Below, piece after piece: positions 48,367 through 56,828 of a DNA stretch of 64,000 bases. The DNA is from CAVRUD01 sp963724285. GTDB lineage: Bacteria; Chloroflexota; Chloroflexia; Thermomicrobiales; UBA6265. Made by a program: the position numbers and the translations under genes. The DNA is taken from the NCBI GenBank assembly GCA_963724285.1, contig CAVRUD010000018.1, positions 62,001 to 126,000 on the forward strand, given 5' to 3'. Each line of letters starts with the position of its first letter. Position 1 is the first letter of the stretch. The notes under the pieces are model-generated. The model had not been told where the DNA came from and made no database searches. It saw nothing but the letters and a program-made list of their open reading frames with translations.

Positions 48367-49270
48367 ATGGCAGCCGTCGATCCCGCGCGCGCGGCACAAC
48401 CCGCGATCCCTCCGGGGGTGCCTCGTCGAGAAGATAGGAGATCGCTGGGCCGCATGGCTCAACTGACGCTGGCCTTCCTGGTTCTGGCGCTGGGGGCGGC
48501 GACCATGCTGATGCCGCTCGTCTGGATGATCTCGACCAGTCTGAAAACCTGCCCGAATCCCAGGCCATTCCCCCGGAGTGGATTCCCGCCAACCCGCGCT
48601 GGTCGAATTATCGGGAGGTGTTCGAGCAGGTTCCGTTCGCTCGCTTCATCTACAACAGTTTCAAGGTCTCCATCCTGGGCGTCGTGGGCCAACTGCTCAC
48701 GACCTCGATGGCCGGGTTTGCCTTCGCCCGGTTGCGGTTCCGCTGGCGGGAACGCCCTCTTCCTCCTCCTCCTGGCCACCCTCATGATCCCACCGCAGGT
48801 CACCCTGATCCCCCAGTACCTGATTTTTCGCGAGCTGGGTTGGATCAACACCCATCTCGTATTGATCCTCCCCTTCTGGTTCGGCGGCGCCTTCGGCACC
48901 TTCTTGATGCGGCAATTCTTCCTCACCGTGCCGCAGGATCTCTACGACGCGGCCCGCATCGATGGCTGCAACCCGCTGCGCATCTTCTGGCAGATCTTCT
49001 TGCCGCTTTCCGGCCCTGCGCTCGCCACGCTGGCCATCTTTATCTTCCTCGCCCGCTGGAACGACCTGATCGGACCACTGATCTACCTGAACGACACCGA
49101 CCTGATGACCGTGACGGTCGGCATCTCCTACTTCATCGGTCAGTACTACGCCGACACGCCGCTGCTCATGGCGGCGAGCTGCATCAGCATCCTGCCGACG
49201 ATCGTCGCTGTTCATGGCCGCGCAGCGGTACTTCGTGCGCGGCGTCGTGCTCAGCGGGATCAAGGGTTAG
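48367..49270 (+). CDS. Sugar ABC transporter permease (UgpE/MalG type), several frameshifts
   Basis: The start ATG 48367 follows GAGGAGAG. The protein begins with LTLAFLVLALGAATMLMPLV WM and the STSLKT block. Between about 48545 and 48755 the real sequence lies in another frame: VFEQVPFARFIYNSFKVSIL, GVVGQLLTTSMAGFAFARLR. It then returns to the first frame with LFLLLLATLMIPPQVTLIPQ, the EAA loop LYDAARIDGCNPLRIFWQIF, and a last shift near 49205 leads to AAQRYFVRGVVLSGIKG and stop at 49270. Three indels in total. It forms a heterodimer with the preceding permease. No ATPase gene follows. Confidence 0.87.
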
Positions 49271-49320
49271 CGGGGTAGCGCACGAAACCGGCCGTCAGAA
49301 CGCGCCGCGGAGGAAGACCA

Positions 49321-51272
49321 TGGCCACGATCGAGGAACGACTACAGGGCGTCGACTTATGCCATCGACTTCGAGCTCGATCCGCCCATCGAGCACTGGGA
49401 GCCAAGCGGCGATGGCGACGTTGCCGGCCCCTACACCCTGGGGCTGATCCGCGCTAGCCCGAACCGAGGCAGTGAGCACCCTCGGCTGGGACCTGCGCCG
49501 GACCGACGGCCAGCCGGTAACGCTCCGGCGTCTGACCATCCGCTACCAGATGTCGCTCGTGGCGCTGTATCGGGTCTGGCCGACCAGCGGCATCGCCGCC
49601 AACAGCGTCTTCGTCGACCTGCCCTGGACCATCGACTGCCTCAGCTCGGCGGCGTCAGTACGACCCGCTGGTCATGGCGCCTGAACGCGGACGGCCGGAA
49701 CACGTTCACCGCGGGACTCGCCGACACCGCCATCGAGACCCGCATGACCGGCAAGATGGGCCGATCGTCGCCGGAGGCGGAGGCCGGATTCACGAGCCAC
49801 GTCTACAGCGTGCAGTTCGAACGGCCCTGCATCGACGGCATCGTGCAGCAGGGCGAGGTCATCCGGGACGGCATCTTCGTCTCGACGGCGGACGAGGACT
49901 GGTTCGCGACCCTGGGCCGGTACGCGGCCTACGTCGACGAGGTCCGCGCCTTCGCCGGCAACAGGATCAGCGAACGCGCCCTGCTGCCGATGTGGCACTC
50001 CTGGTACGCCTTCGAGAACGAGATCGACCAGGAGAGCATCCTGTCGCAGATCGGCCCGGCAAAGGAGCTGGGCTTCGGGACGATGCAACTCGATGCCGGT
50101 TGGAACACGGGGCGCGACTGGGTCGTCGAAGAAGGGCGCCTACGATCCGAACCGGGAGCGATTTCCAGACTTCGAAGCCGTCATCGATCCATTAAAGAGG
50201 CCGGCCTCGTCCCGGTCGCCCACTGGTCCCTCCCTGGCTCGGGCGGGCGATGCGCCGAACCGGGACGAGCTCGTCCCGGCGATCCAGGCGCACGGGAACG
50301 GCCTGGCGCAAGGGAGACGTCGACCACCTCTGCCCCCGGACGCCGGCCGCGATCGACCATATCGATCTCCTCGGCCCGCCACATGGTGCCGGGATCTCGG
50401 GTTCGGCGGCCTCTGGTACGACTTCGTCGACTCGCTGCCGGTCGACGCGCCCTGCGCCGCCGAGCACGACCACGCCTACGACACCAACGGCGAGGCGTGG
50501 ACCGCGATCTCGCCGGGTGCGCTCAGGCCGGCCAGGGAGGCCGACCCGGACTGTCTCCTGATCTACCGCCGCAGCCACGCCAACATCCACAACAAGCCGT
50601 ACCTGACCCACCTGTGGCCGGCCGACGCTCCCTTCGACTACGACAAGAACCGGCGCGAGGTCGTCGTGACCCAAGCCTACGGGGAGGGGTGCTGACGCAC
50701 GCCTGCTGCACCTGCTGGTCCCCGGACGAGTCGGACGAGATCGTGGCGCGGCACCTCGCCAGCGTCGTGCTCGCCGGGGTTCCGGCGATCTCGATCGACC
50801 TCCGGCGGTTCCCCGAAAACCACCTCGAAGGGATCAGGCGGTGGCTCGACGTTTTACAGTGAGCATCGCACAGCGGGCGCTGATGCTCGGCGAGCTTCGC
50901 CCGTTGGGGTTCATGCCGCCCTCGGCCGTCGTCCGGATCGAATCCGAGCGGCAGGCATTCGTCGGGTACTTCGAATCCCTCCCCGGCGTGACGCCGCTGA
51001 CCCGCGCGTTCGACGAGGTCTACCTGATCAACGCCATCGCGCCCGAGCTCCTGACGCTCCTGCCGAACCAGCACGGGGCGTACCGGGTCGAGCTTCTGGA
51101 CCATTTTCTGCGGCCATTGGATATCACTCCAAATCGGCTAGAATCCGGGCCGCGCGGATTACTGGTCCACCTCCAGACGCCCATCCCGTCCGTCGTCCGC
51201 CTCACCCGAATCGCGTACGAACGAGCATCATCCCGACTGTCGGTCTATACGTCCGGAGGATCCACCGCGTGA
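49321..51272 (+). CDS. GH36-like alpha-galactosidase, multiple frameshifts
   Basis: A clan GH-D glycosidase of about 650 residues in at least five frame pieces. The N-terminal beta domain includes YAIDFELDPPIEHWEPSGDG. The barrel core has LLPMWHSWYAFENEIDQESI, LGFGTMQLDAGWNTGRDWVV, GFGGLWYDFVDSLPVD and CLLIYRRSHANIHNKPY. A C-terminal beta domain runs from LRPLGFMPPSAVVRIESERQ to the stop at 51272. The Asp in LWYDFVD would be the nucleophile by family analogy. It releases galactose from alpha-galactosides. Its stop overlaps the next start in GTGA. Indels cluster at 49355, 49460, 49670, 50130-50390 and 50690-50860. Confidence 0.8.
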
Positions 51273-52414
51273 AGATCACCGATGTCGAGGTCGCCGACTT
51301 AAAGATCCCAAGCATCGCCATGGAGGCGAACGGGACCCAAGACACCGCCGTCGTCCTCGTCCACACCGACGAGGGCATCACCGGCATCGGCGAGGCCGAC
51401 TCCGCCCCAACCGTGGTCAAGGCGATTGTCGAGGCGCCCCGCTCTCACTCGGTCATGGTTGGCCTGCGCGAGGTCCTGATCGGCGAGGACCCGCTCGACG
51501 TCGAGCGCCTCTGGCACAAGATGTACCAAGCCTCGATCTACTACGGACGCCGCGGCGCCGTCATCCACGCCATCAGCGGCATCGACATCGCCCTCTGGGA
51601 CATCAAGGGCAAGGCCCTCGGCCGCCCCCTGTGCGACCTCCTGGGAGGAAGCACCAACGCCAAGGTGCGAGCCTACGCCTCCGCCCTCTTCGGGGCCGAC
51701 GGCGTCGAGACCGGCGAGAAGGCAGCCCGCTTTAAAGAGGCGGGCTTCACCGCCTTCAAGTTCGGTTGGAAAGACTTCGGCAAGGCCGAGAAGACGGACC
51801 GGGCGCACGTCGAGGGCATCCGCAACGCGGTCGGCCCGGACGCCCCGATCATGGTCGATGTCGGCTGGGCCTACGACAGCGGCGGCGAGATCTGGGACCA
51901 CACCACCGCCCTGCGCCGGGCCCACATGCTGGCCGAATACGACGTCTTCTGGCTGGAGGAGCCCCTCCACCCCGACGACATGGACGGCTACCGGGAACTC
52001 TGCGACCGCTCCCCGGTCCGGATCGCCACCGGCGAGGAGATGGCCACCATCCACGAGTTCCGCGACCTGATCGAGCGCTGCCACGTCGACGTCCTCCAGC
52101 CGGACGTCTCCCGCGCCGGCGGCGTCACCGAGACGATGCGGATCGCCGCCCTGGCCGCCGCCCACGGCCGCCCGATCGTCCCGCATCACTATTCCTCCGG
52201 CATCCTCGGCACGGTCTCGGTCCACATCAACGCCAGCATCCCCAACCGCCTCTTCCAGGAGACCCCCGCCCCCGGCGAAGGCTCTGAACTGAACACGGAT
52301 CTCGTCGTACCCCGCGTCCAGCTCGACGAGGACGGCTGCATCGTCATCCCGACGGGGCCCGGGCTGGGGATCGAGATCAATCAGGAAGTGTTTGAGAAGT
52401 ACAGGGTGGTGTAA
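51269..52414 (+). CDS. Mandelate racemase/muconate lactonizing enzyme family protein
   Basis: A 381-residue enolase-superfamily enzyme. The N-terminal capping domain ends with IHAISGIDIALWDIKGKALG. The barrel shows the acid/base region FTAFKFGWKDFG, metal ligands in IMVDVGWAYDSG, FWLEEPLHPDDMDGY and RIATGEEMATIHEF, then LQPDVSRAGGVTETMRIAAL and PIVPHHYSSGI with a likely catalytic His. These positions fit a sugar-acid dehydratase, which suits a galactoside operon, but the exact substrate is not readable. GTG 51269 overlaps the upstream stop by four bases, so translation is coupled. Confidence 0.9.
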   Translation: MKITDVEVADLKIPSIAMEANGTQDTAVVLVHTDEGITGIGEADSAPTVVKAIVEAPRSHSVMVGLREVLIGEDPLDVERLWHKMYQASIYYGRRGAVIHAISGIDIALWDIKGKALGRPLCDLLGGSTNAKVRAYASALFGADGVETGEKAARFKEAGFTAFKFGWKDFGKAEKTDRAHVEGIRNAVGPDAPIMVDVGWAYDSGGEIWDHTTALRRAHMLAEYDVFWLEEPLHPDDMDGYRELCDRSPVRIATGEEMATIHEFRDLIERCHVDVLQPDVSRAGGVTETMRIAALAAAHGRPIVPHHYSSGILGTVSVHINASIPNRLFQETPAPGEGSELNTDLVVPRVQLDEDGCIVIPTGPGLGIEINQEVFEKYRVV

Positions 52415-52431
52415 GGCACGGATGTACGGCC

Positions 52432-52570
52432 GTAGGGGCGCATGGCATGCGCCCGGTTGCCGACCACGCCGCCTCACCCTGGAATGGCGCTCCGCATCCG
52501 GAGTTCCGAGCCGGGTTTGCAACCGCGAAGCCCCGCCCACCTGAGAAGGGCGCATGCCATGCGCCCCTAC
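52432..52570. repeat. GTAGGGG-ended inverted-repeat element
   Basis: Ends GTAGGGGCGCATGGCATGCG and CGCATGCCATGCGCCCCTAC are perfect reverse complements over at least 23 bases. No coding capacity is seen. It separates the enolase-family gene from the UlaG-like gene. Confidence 0.9.
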
Positions 52571-52599
52571 CTACTGCCCCGGCAGTAGACGCGCGCCGC

Positions 52600-52655
52600 C
52601 AATCCCCCTTCCTCCTGCCGCGGCAGGAGGAAGGGGGGCCGGGGGGTTAGGGAGC
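52600..52655. repeat. AGCCCCCTAACCCCC-family half element
   Basis: CCCCCTTCCTCCTGCCGCGG with its complement CGGCAGGAGGAAGGGGG and the end GGGGGGTTAGGGAGCT. It ends ten bases before the UlaG-like start, so a hairpin would sit at the ribosome-binding region; no separate ribosome site is visible. Confidence 0.75.
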
Positions 52656-52664
52656 TAGAACGTC

Positions 52665-53459
52665 ATGCCTCAACCCGATTGGCACACCCGATTCGTCAAT
52701 GAAACGCCCGGCCCTGGGACCGTCTCCTGCGTGTGGCTGGGGCAGGCCGGGTACCTCTTCAAGACCGATCGGGGTACGACGCTGCTCCTCGATCCCTATC
52801 TCACCGACTACGCGGAGATGATGTGGGGTCTGAAGCGGATTGTGCCACCCGCGTTTGATTACACGGATTGGGCGCCGGACATCCTCCTCAGCACCCACTG
52901 GCACGAGGACCACCTCGACCTGCCAGTCGTCAAGCACTACATTGGCCAGCCAGGCGTCACGCTGGTTGGCTCGTTCGCCTCCATTGTTCGTTCGACGTCC
53001 TGGGGTTGGCCGAACGAGCGGGCAATTTCCCTCTCCGCCGGGGAGAGCGTTGACATCGGTGATGTCAGCATCGAGGCGACCTTCGCCCGCCACGAAACCC
53101 CAGAAGCGCCCGCACCCGACGCCATCGGCTTCTTGCTCACGCTTAGCGGCCGCACGATCTGGAACGTCGGCGACACCGAGTACGATGCTCGCGTCTTCCC
53201 GCCCGGCCCAGACGCGCCCGAGGTGATGATCACCCCGATCAACGGCGTCGGCGGCAACCTCGACGTCGACGAAGCCGCCCTCCTTGCCTGGAAAACTCAG
53301 CCCGCCGTCGTCATCCCCAACCACTACAACATGTGGGCTCCTGAAAGCTTCGGGCCCGGCGCCACGCTCGATCCCGAACAATTCAAAGGCACCCTCATCC
53401 GACTCGGCGGCGGACCCACGGTCCGGGTGTTGTCCGTCGGGGAGGTCGTGACCCTGTAG
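52665..53459 (+). CDS. MBL-fold metallohydrolase, UlaG-like
   Basis: A 264-residue metallo-beta-lactamase-fold hydrolase. The metal site is STHWHEDHLDLPVVKHYIGQ, with further ligands likely in ATFARHETPEAPAPDAIG, IWNVGDTEYDARVF and VVIPNHYNMWAPESFG. The family includes L-ascorbate-6-phosphate lactonase UlaG. A sugar-lactone hydrolase would fit the operon, but two repeat elements separate it from the enolase-family gene, so co-transcription is uncertain. The start ATG 52665 lies immediately after a repeat and has no clear ribosome site. Confidence 0.88.
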   Translation: MPQPDWHTRFVNETPGPGTVSCVWLGQAGYLFKTDRGTTLLLDPYLTDYAEMMWGLKRIVPPAFDYTDWAPDILLSTHWHEDHLDLPVVKHYIGQPGVTLVGSFASIVRSTSWGWPNERAISLSAGESVDIGDVSIEATFARHETPEAPAPDAIGFLLTLSGRTIWNVGDTEYDARVFPPGPDAPEVMITPINGVGGNLDVDEAALLAWKTQPAVVIPNHYNMWAPESFGPGATLDPEQFKGTLIRLGGGPTVRVLSVGEVVTL

Positions 53460-53905
53460 CAGGAGGGCCCCCTTCCCCTGCTGGCGATCTTGCATTGCTT
53501 TTCCTCATCCATAGATGCACAACCGCGCTCGCTACTTCGGTCGCTCATTGGCGTTCCTCCTTGGTGGGCTATTGCCCATACCAGTCAGGCCACCTGGCCG
53601 GCATCGTTCTCGACGCCCCGACGAGCCAGTAGTGATGTCGGCCGGGCCCAACCGCGATCTACCGCTCACCACAAGGGATGGACCCCTCGTGCCAACGACT
53701 ATGAACAGGGGCGCCACGCGCGATCCGGGAACAGGCCGGGGGGTCAGGCAGGTCGCATCCACGCGCTGTCGTGCCAGACGCATGGGGAGACGGGACGCGG
53801 GGCTTGAGGCGCCCGGGCCCGTCTCCAGGGAAAGATGGGAGCCGCAGCGCGGGGGTCTGTGCCCGGAGCCGCGACGTGAGCGATCTGGAGGCTCCGTATT
53901 CGAGA
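53460..53905. other. Gene-poor convergent spacer
   Basis: No gene is supported. GCAGGAGGG and CTTCCCCTGC at 53459-53485 form a modest stem-loop that may end the UlaG-like transcript. Several open frames cross this region but have no start signals or recognisable sequence. Confidence 0.5.
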
Positions 53906-54301
53906 CTACGCCGGTCGGGAAGGAGGTCGATAGACAGCGCGGAGGAGGTCGCCGAGGTCAAACGGCTTCGCCAGCACCGTCGCCCCGAGCTGGGCAATTT
54001 CGTTCTCGTGACGCTGGAGCAGACGTTGCCAGCCCGAGCAGATCGCCACCGGAATTGCCGCACCATAATCTTCGGTTCTGAGCCGGCGAAGGAACCGCAT
54101 CCCCGAGTCGGTATCTTCCCCGTAGACCAGGTCCAGCACTATGGCCTCTGGGGCGTAGATGTGCACCCAGCTCAGGTCTGTGTCCGGCGTGGGAACCGTG
54201 GCCACGCTCCAGCCCTCTCCCTCAAACACGTCGCGGTACAGGGACCGAAGATCCGCATCGTCTTCGATGACCAGGACCGTGGGGATGAAATTCTGATCCA
54301 T
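53906..54301 (-). CDS. Stand-alone response-regulator receiver domain
   Basis: A 131-residue protein consisting of one CheY-like receiver. The acidic pocket is VLVIEDDADLRSLYRDVFEG, the phosphoacceptor Asp lies in APEAIVLDLVYGEDTDS, the Thr/Ser position is AICSGW and the conserved Lys is in ATVLAKPFDLGDLLRAVY. It has no output domain, so it probably relays phosphate or binds a partner. A histidine kinase is not present nearby. A GGAGG ribosome site is part of a leader shared with the receiver at 54865-55296. Confidence 0.9.
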   Translation of the reverse strand: MDQNFIPTVLVIEDDADLRSLYRDVFEGEGWSVATVPTPDTDLSWVHIYAPEAIVLDLVYGEDTDSGMRFLRRLRTEDYGAAIPVAICSGWQRLLQRHENEIAQLGATVLAKPFDLGDLLRAVYRPPSRPA

Positions 54302-54532
54302 ACGACCTCCGGGGCGTTCGAGGCCCTCAAGCCATCACAATATCGGCCCAAGTTCATTTGGTAACACCGGGCTTCCGCCCAATTCACCGCGGCTTTGCCC
54401 GCAGTTGATCGTGCGTAGGCCCCTTAGCCGGGGAAAGTCACGAAATGAGAGCGGAGGCGTCACGGTCAATTGCACCCTTCATCTTCGGCGTGCTCCAGGA
54501 GCCGTTCCTACCTGGCCCGGCGGCAAACTGGG

Positions 54533-54829
54533 CTATCGTTCCCGCGCAAGTGCGGTTGCCAGCGCCTTTTCCAGAGCTTCGGCCTCCGACGAGCCGGTTG
54601 CCCGCGATCCCTTCGCAACGCACGAGCGTGCGCCCGTAACTGCCGCGGGAACAAAGACGGATGCCCGCCATCGGCCGGGCCGACCCTGATACGTGGTGGC
54701 CGGGGTCGTTGTCCAGACCCAGCCACGGGATGCCGCCAACCGCTCGAGCGCCCCGAGATCGAACCCCTGCGAGCCGGTGGCAAGGCCGGCCCCGGCCAGC
54801 AATTCGGACCGGCTCTCCTTACTGAGCAT
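54533..54829 (-). CDS. Small protein of unknown function between two receivers
   Basis: A 98-residue protein: LSKESRSELLAGAGLATGSQ, FDLGALERLAASRGWVWTTT, TYQGRPGRWRASVFVPAAV and ATGSSEAEALEKALATALAR. The order helix, strand, strand, helix resembles small sheet-helix domains such as those found in DUF-type stress proteins; I do not recognise the family. It lies on the same strand as the two receiver genes and between them. ATG 54829 is the start; no strong ribosome site is seen. Confidence 0.5.
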   Translation of the reverse strand: MLSKESRSELLAGAGLATGSQGFDLGALERLAASRGWVWTTTPATTYQGRPGRWRASVFVPAAVTGARSCVAKGSRATGSSEAEALEKALATALARER

Positions 54830-54864
54830 CGATACAACCCCGTATTTCCGGCGTCGGTTGCCGG

Positions 54865-55296
54865 CTAGTGGCCGCCAATGTGGCGGCCATTCGAGCGTCC
54901 CGCCGAAGGCCGGGGGGACGGTTGAGGAAGGGCCGAAAGCAGCTCTTCGAGATCGAACGGCGTGGACAGAAGCGTTGCCCCCAACAGTGCGATCAGCTCC
55001 CTGCGGCTTTCCGCCACCTCACACGCGGACGTGCAGAACGCCACGGGCAAATCGACCGTTGTGCGGTCGTCGCGCAAGCGGCGAACGTAGTCGACGCTCG
55101 GGTCTGCCTGAGCCTCGGACGACACGTCCACCACCACCGCTGACGGCTGATATGCACGCACCCACGCCAACGTGGGATCAGGCGTGGGGACCGCCGCAAC
55201 GGCCCACCCGTCATGCTCGAACAGCGAACGGTAGAAATCCCGCACGTCCGGGTCGTGCGCGATCACGAGGAGAAGAGGGAGGGAAGAAGCTGACAT
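54865..55296 (-). CDS. Divergent receiver-domain protein lacking the conserved Lys
   Basis: A 143-residue receiver related to the one at 53906-54301 (same YRSLFEHDGWAVAAVPTPDP region against VFEGEGWSVATVPTPDTD). A possible phosphoacceptor Asp remains in PSAVVVDVSSEAQADPS, but the first acidic pair is weakened (VIAHDPDVRDFY) and the invariant Lys is replaced: LLSTPFDLEELLSAL against LAKPFDLGDLL. It may therefore be an atypical receiver that is not controlled by phosphorylation. The gene start shares a GGGCCTC...CGCCCCGGAGG leader with its paralogue. Confidence 0.8.
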   Translation of the reverse strand: MSASSLPLLLVIAHDPDVRDFYRSLFEHDGWAVAAVPTPDPTLAWVRAYQPSAVVVDVSSEAQADPSVDYVRRLRDDRTTVDLPVAFCTSACEVAESRRELIALLGATLLSTPFDLEELLSALPQPSPRPSAGRSNGRHIGGH

Positions 55297-55888
55297 TGGC
55301 CCTCCGGGGCGTATGAGGCCCGCTAGATTTAGGCTAGCGCCAGCACTGGGGCTTTTCGCTCCGGAGTTCCCCGCAATTGCACGTAAGGAACACCCGTATT
55401 ACCCCGTCAAGTCGGCGTAGGGGTAGCATGGGCGACGGTGGACCGTCTCGCCGATGGCTTCGGCAAGCGTCAGGCATCGGGGACGTTGGGATTAAGCCCG
55501 CGCCCGATTCTCGGGCTCACGGGCACGCTAAGACGGGCCGATGGTTGCTTTCATCGGTCCGTCTTCGCGTCTTGAAGGGGATTGGAATCGCCGCCGCTCA
55601 TCCCGGCGGCTGGTGCAGGTGCTTGAATCCTGCTGGCCATCTGGGATGCAGGTTGGATGCCACGCCTGCAGGTGACGATGCGTGCCCGCGGTGGCACGCG
55701 CATCTATACGCTATTCCGGTGGGTTGCGTGCTCCGCCGATGAATTCGGTCGGCACGTGGATGAGTAAGTCACACCGCAAGCATGTGAAGCGTGGCACACC
55801 ACTTGCCTCTGTTATGGCAAGCGCTGGTCGTCTGGCCGGTGAGGGGCAGTGAGCCGCAGAAGCGGCGTTCTAGGTATGGGGTGTCGAA
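55297..55888. other. Long gene-free region with stable stem-loops
   Basis: No gene is supported in 592 bases. A strong hairpin at 55531-55564 has arms AGACGGGCCGATG and CATCGGTCCGTCT (13 pairs, one G-U) with an eight-base loop. GCCCGATTCTCGGGC lies just before it. The combination might belong to a structured RNA or to a terminator; no known riboswitch pattern was recognised. Confidence 0.45.
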
Positions 55889-56155
55889 ATGGTTGCAACA
55901 CGCGTAGACGATGTTCGGACGGAGCGGGTCATTCCGGTGACGCACCACGACAGCTGGGACGAGACCAAGCTCTCGTTGAAGACGACGGAACTGTGGGCCT
56001 TCGTCCTCGCGGTCGTCGGGGTCCTCTACGCCGCGAACGAGGCCGACAACTTCGCGGCGGATCAGGCGTGGACGCTGGTGGCTGCCCTGACGATCGGATA
56101 CATGCTCAGCCGGGGACTCGCCAAGGCCGGCAGCCGGCACCACGTCGACGACTAA
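55889..56155 (+). CDS. Small two-helix membrane protein, unknown
   Basis: An 88-residue protein with a polar N-terminal third and two membrane helices, TELWAFVLAVVGVLYAANEA and WTLVAALTIGYMLSRGLA. It ends with a charged tail (KAGSRHHVDD). Small proteins of this kind occur as stress-related membrane proteins in actinobacteria and Chloroflexota, but I cannot name a family. ATG 55889 follows a weak AGG-rich stretch. A strong terminator hairpin follows at 56197, supporting a real transcript. Confidence 0.7.
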   Translation: MVATRVDDVRTERVIPVTHHDSWDETKLSLKTTELWAFVLAVVGVLYAANEADNFAADQAWTLVAALTIGYMLSRGLAKAGSRHHVDD

Positions 56156-56196
56156 CGCTCGACGCGTAGCTAAATCCATCCGGGAACCCGGGAACG

Positions 56197-56230
56197 CAGC
56201 AGGCCGAGGCGAGAGAGTCTCGGCCTGCTG
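56197..56230 (+). terminator. Hairpin terminator after the small membrane gene
   Basis: CAGCAGGCCGAG and CTCGGCCTGCTG form a perfect 12-base stem with a ten-base loop. There is no U-run, but such U-less hairpins are common terminators in GC-rich genomes. Confidence 0.7.
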
Positions 56231-56519
56231 CTACCTGTTGGCCCACTGGCATTCGCTGGCAGGCCTCACCGATCGACTGGTCAGTCATCCTAAGGGACCA
56301 GAACCGTGCGGCATTGTCGCCGCGTGAGCGACGCGCCTAGCACGCCGTGTGCACCCCTCGTCAGCAAGGTTCGCGACACAGTCGCTCCCGAACAGAGCAA
56401 CGAGCGAAGCTCGATCGCGCCGCTCGCTCGGTGGCGTGATGCCTGATGACCTTATAGCCAACCAACATACGGCGCTGGCGCCGGTGACAGGACCGAGGGT
56501 CGATGCTGAGGCTCAACGG

Positions 56520-56735
56520 TAACGTAGGTCGTGTGGACCGAACGGCAGCATTCGACGTTGGCGCTGGCGCCGTTGTTCGCCGTGCTCTTCAGACGGCGCG
56601 CCGGTTCGGTGATCGGCACGTCAGTCACACGGGTGCCGCCTACGGGGCCCCGGAAACCAGGATCCTCATCCTTCGGTGGCGGGTTTGCCGGGGTGGAAAC
56701 CGCTCTAGCCCTCGAAAAGGAGCCGAAAGAGATCA
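56520..56735 (+). pseudogene. Truncated copy of the type II NADH dehydrogenase 5' end
   Basis: Translated in pieces the stretch gives DRHVSHTGAAYGAPETRILI and, after a one-base shift, GGGFAGVETALALEKE. This matches the N terminus of the intact gene at 60937 (DRHISHSGAAYSTAKTKVLV, LGGGFAGLETALTIDKE), and the DNA is also clearly similar. The copy ends just after the FAD-binding motif, so roughly 400 codons are missing. The rest of 56231-56828 has no other gene. Confidence 0.75.
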
Positions 56736-56828
56736 TTCCAAAAGCGCTACCTGAATGCGCTGCTGCGCGCTTTTGAATACCGCGGATCTGGACGGCAGCA
56801 TAGGCATCAATTGGATGGAGGAGTGGCA

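Noticed and set aside
53515..54364. Plus-strand open frames of 188 and 197 codons opposite the first receiver gene
   Set aside because: They lack homology and ribosome sites and are antisense to a clear receiver domain.
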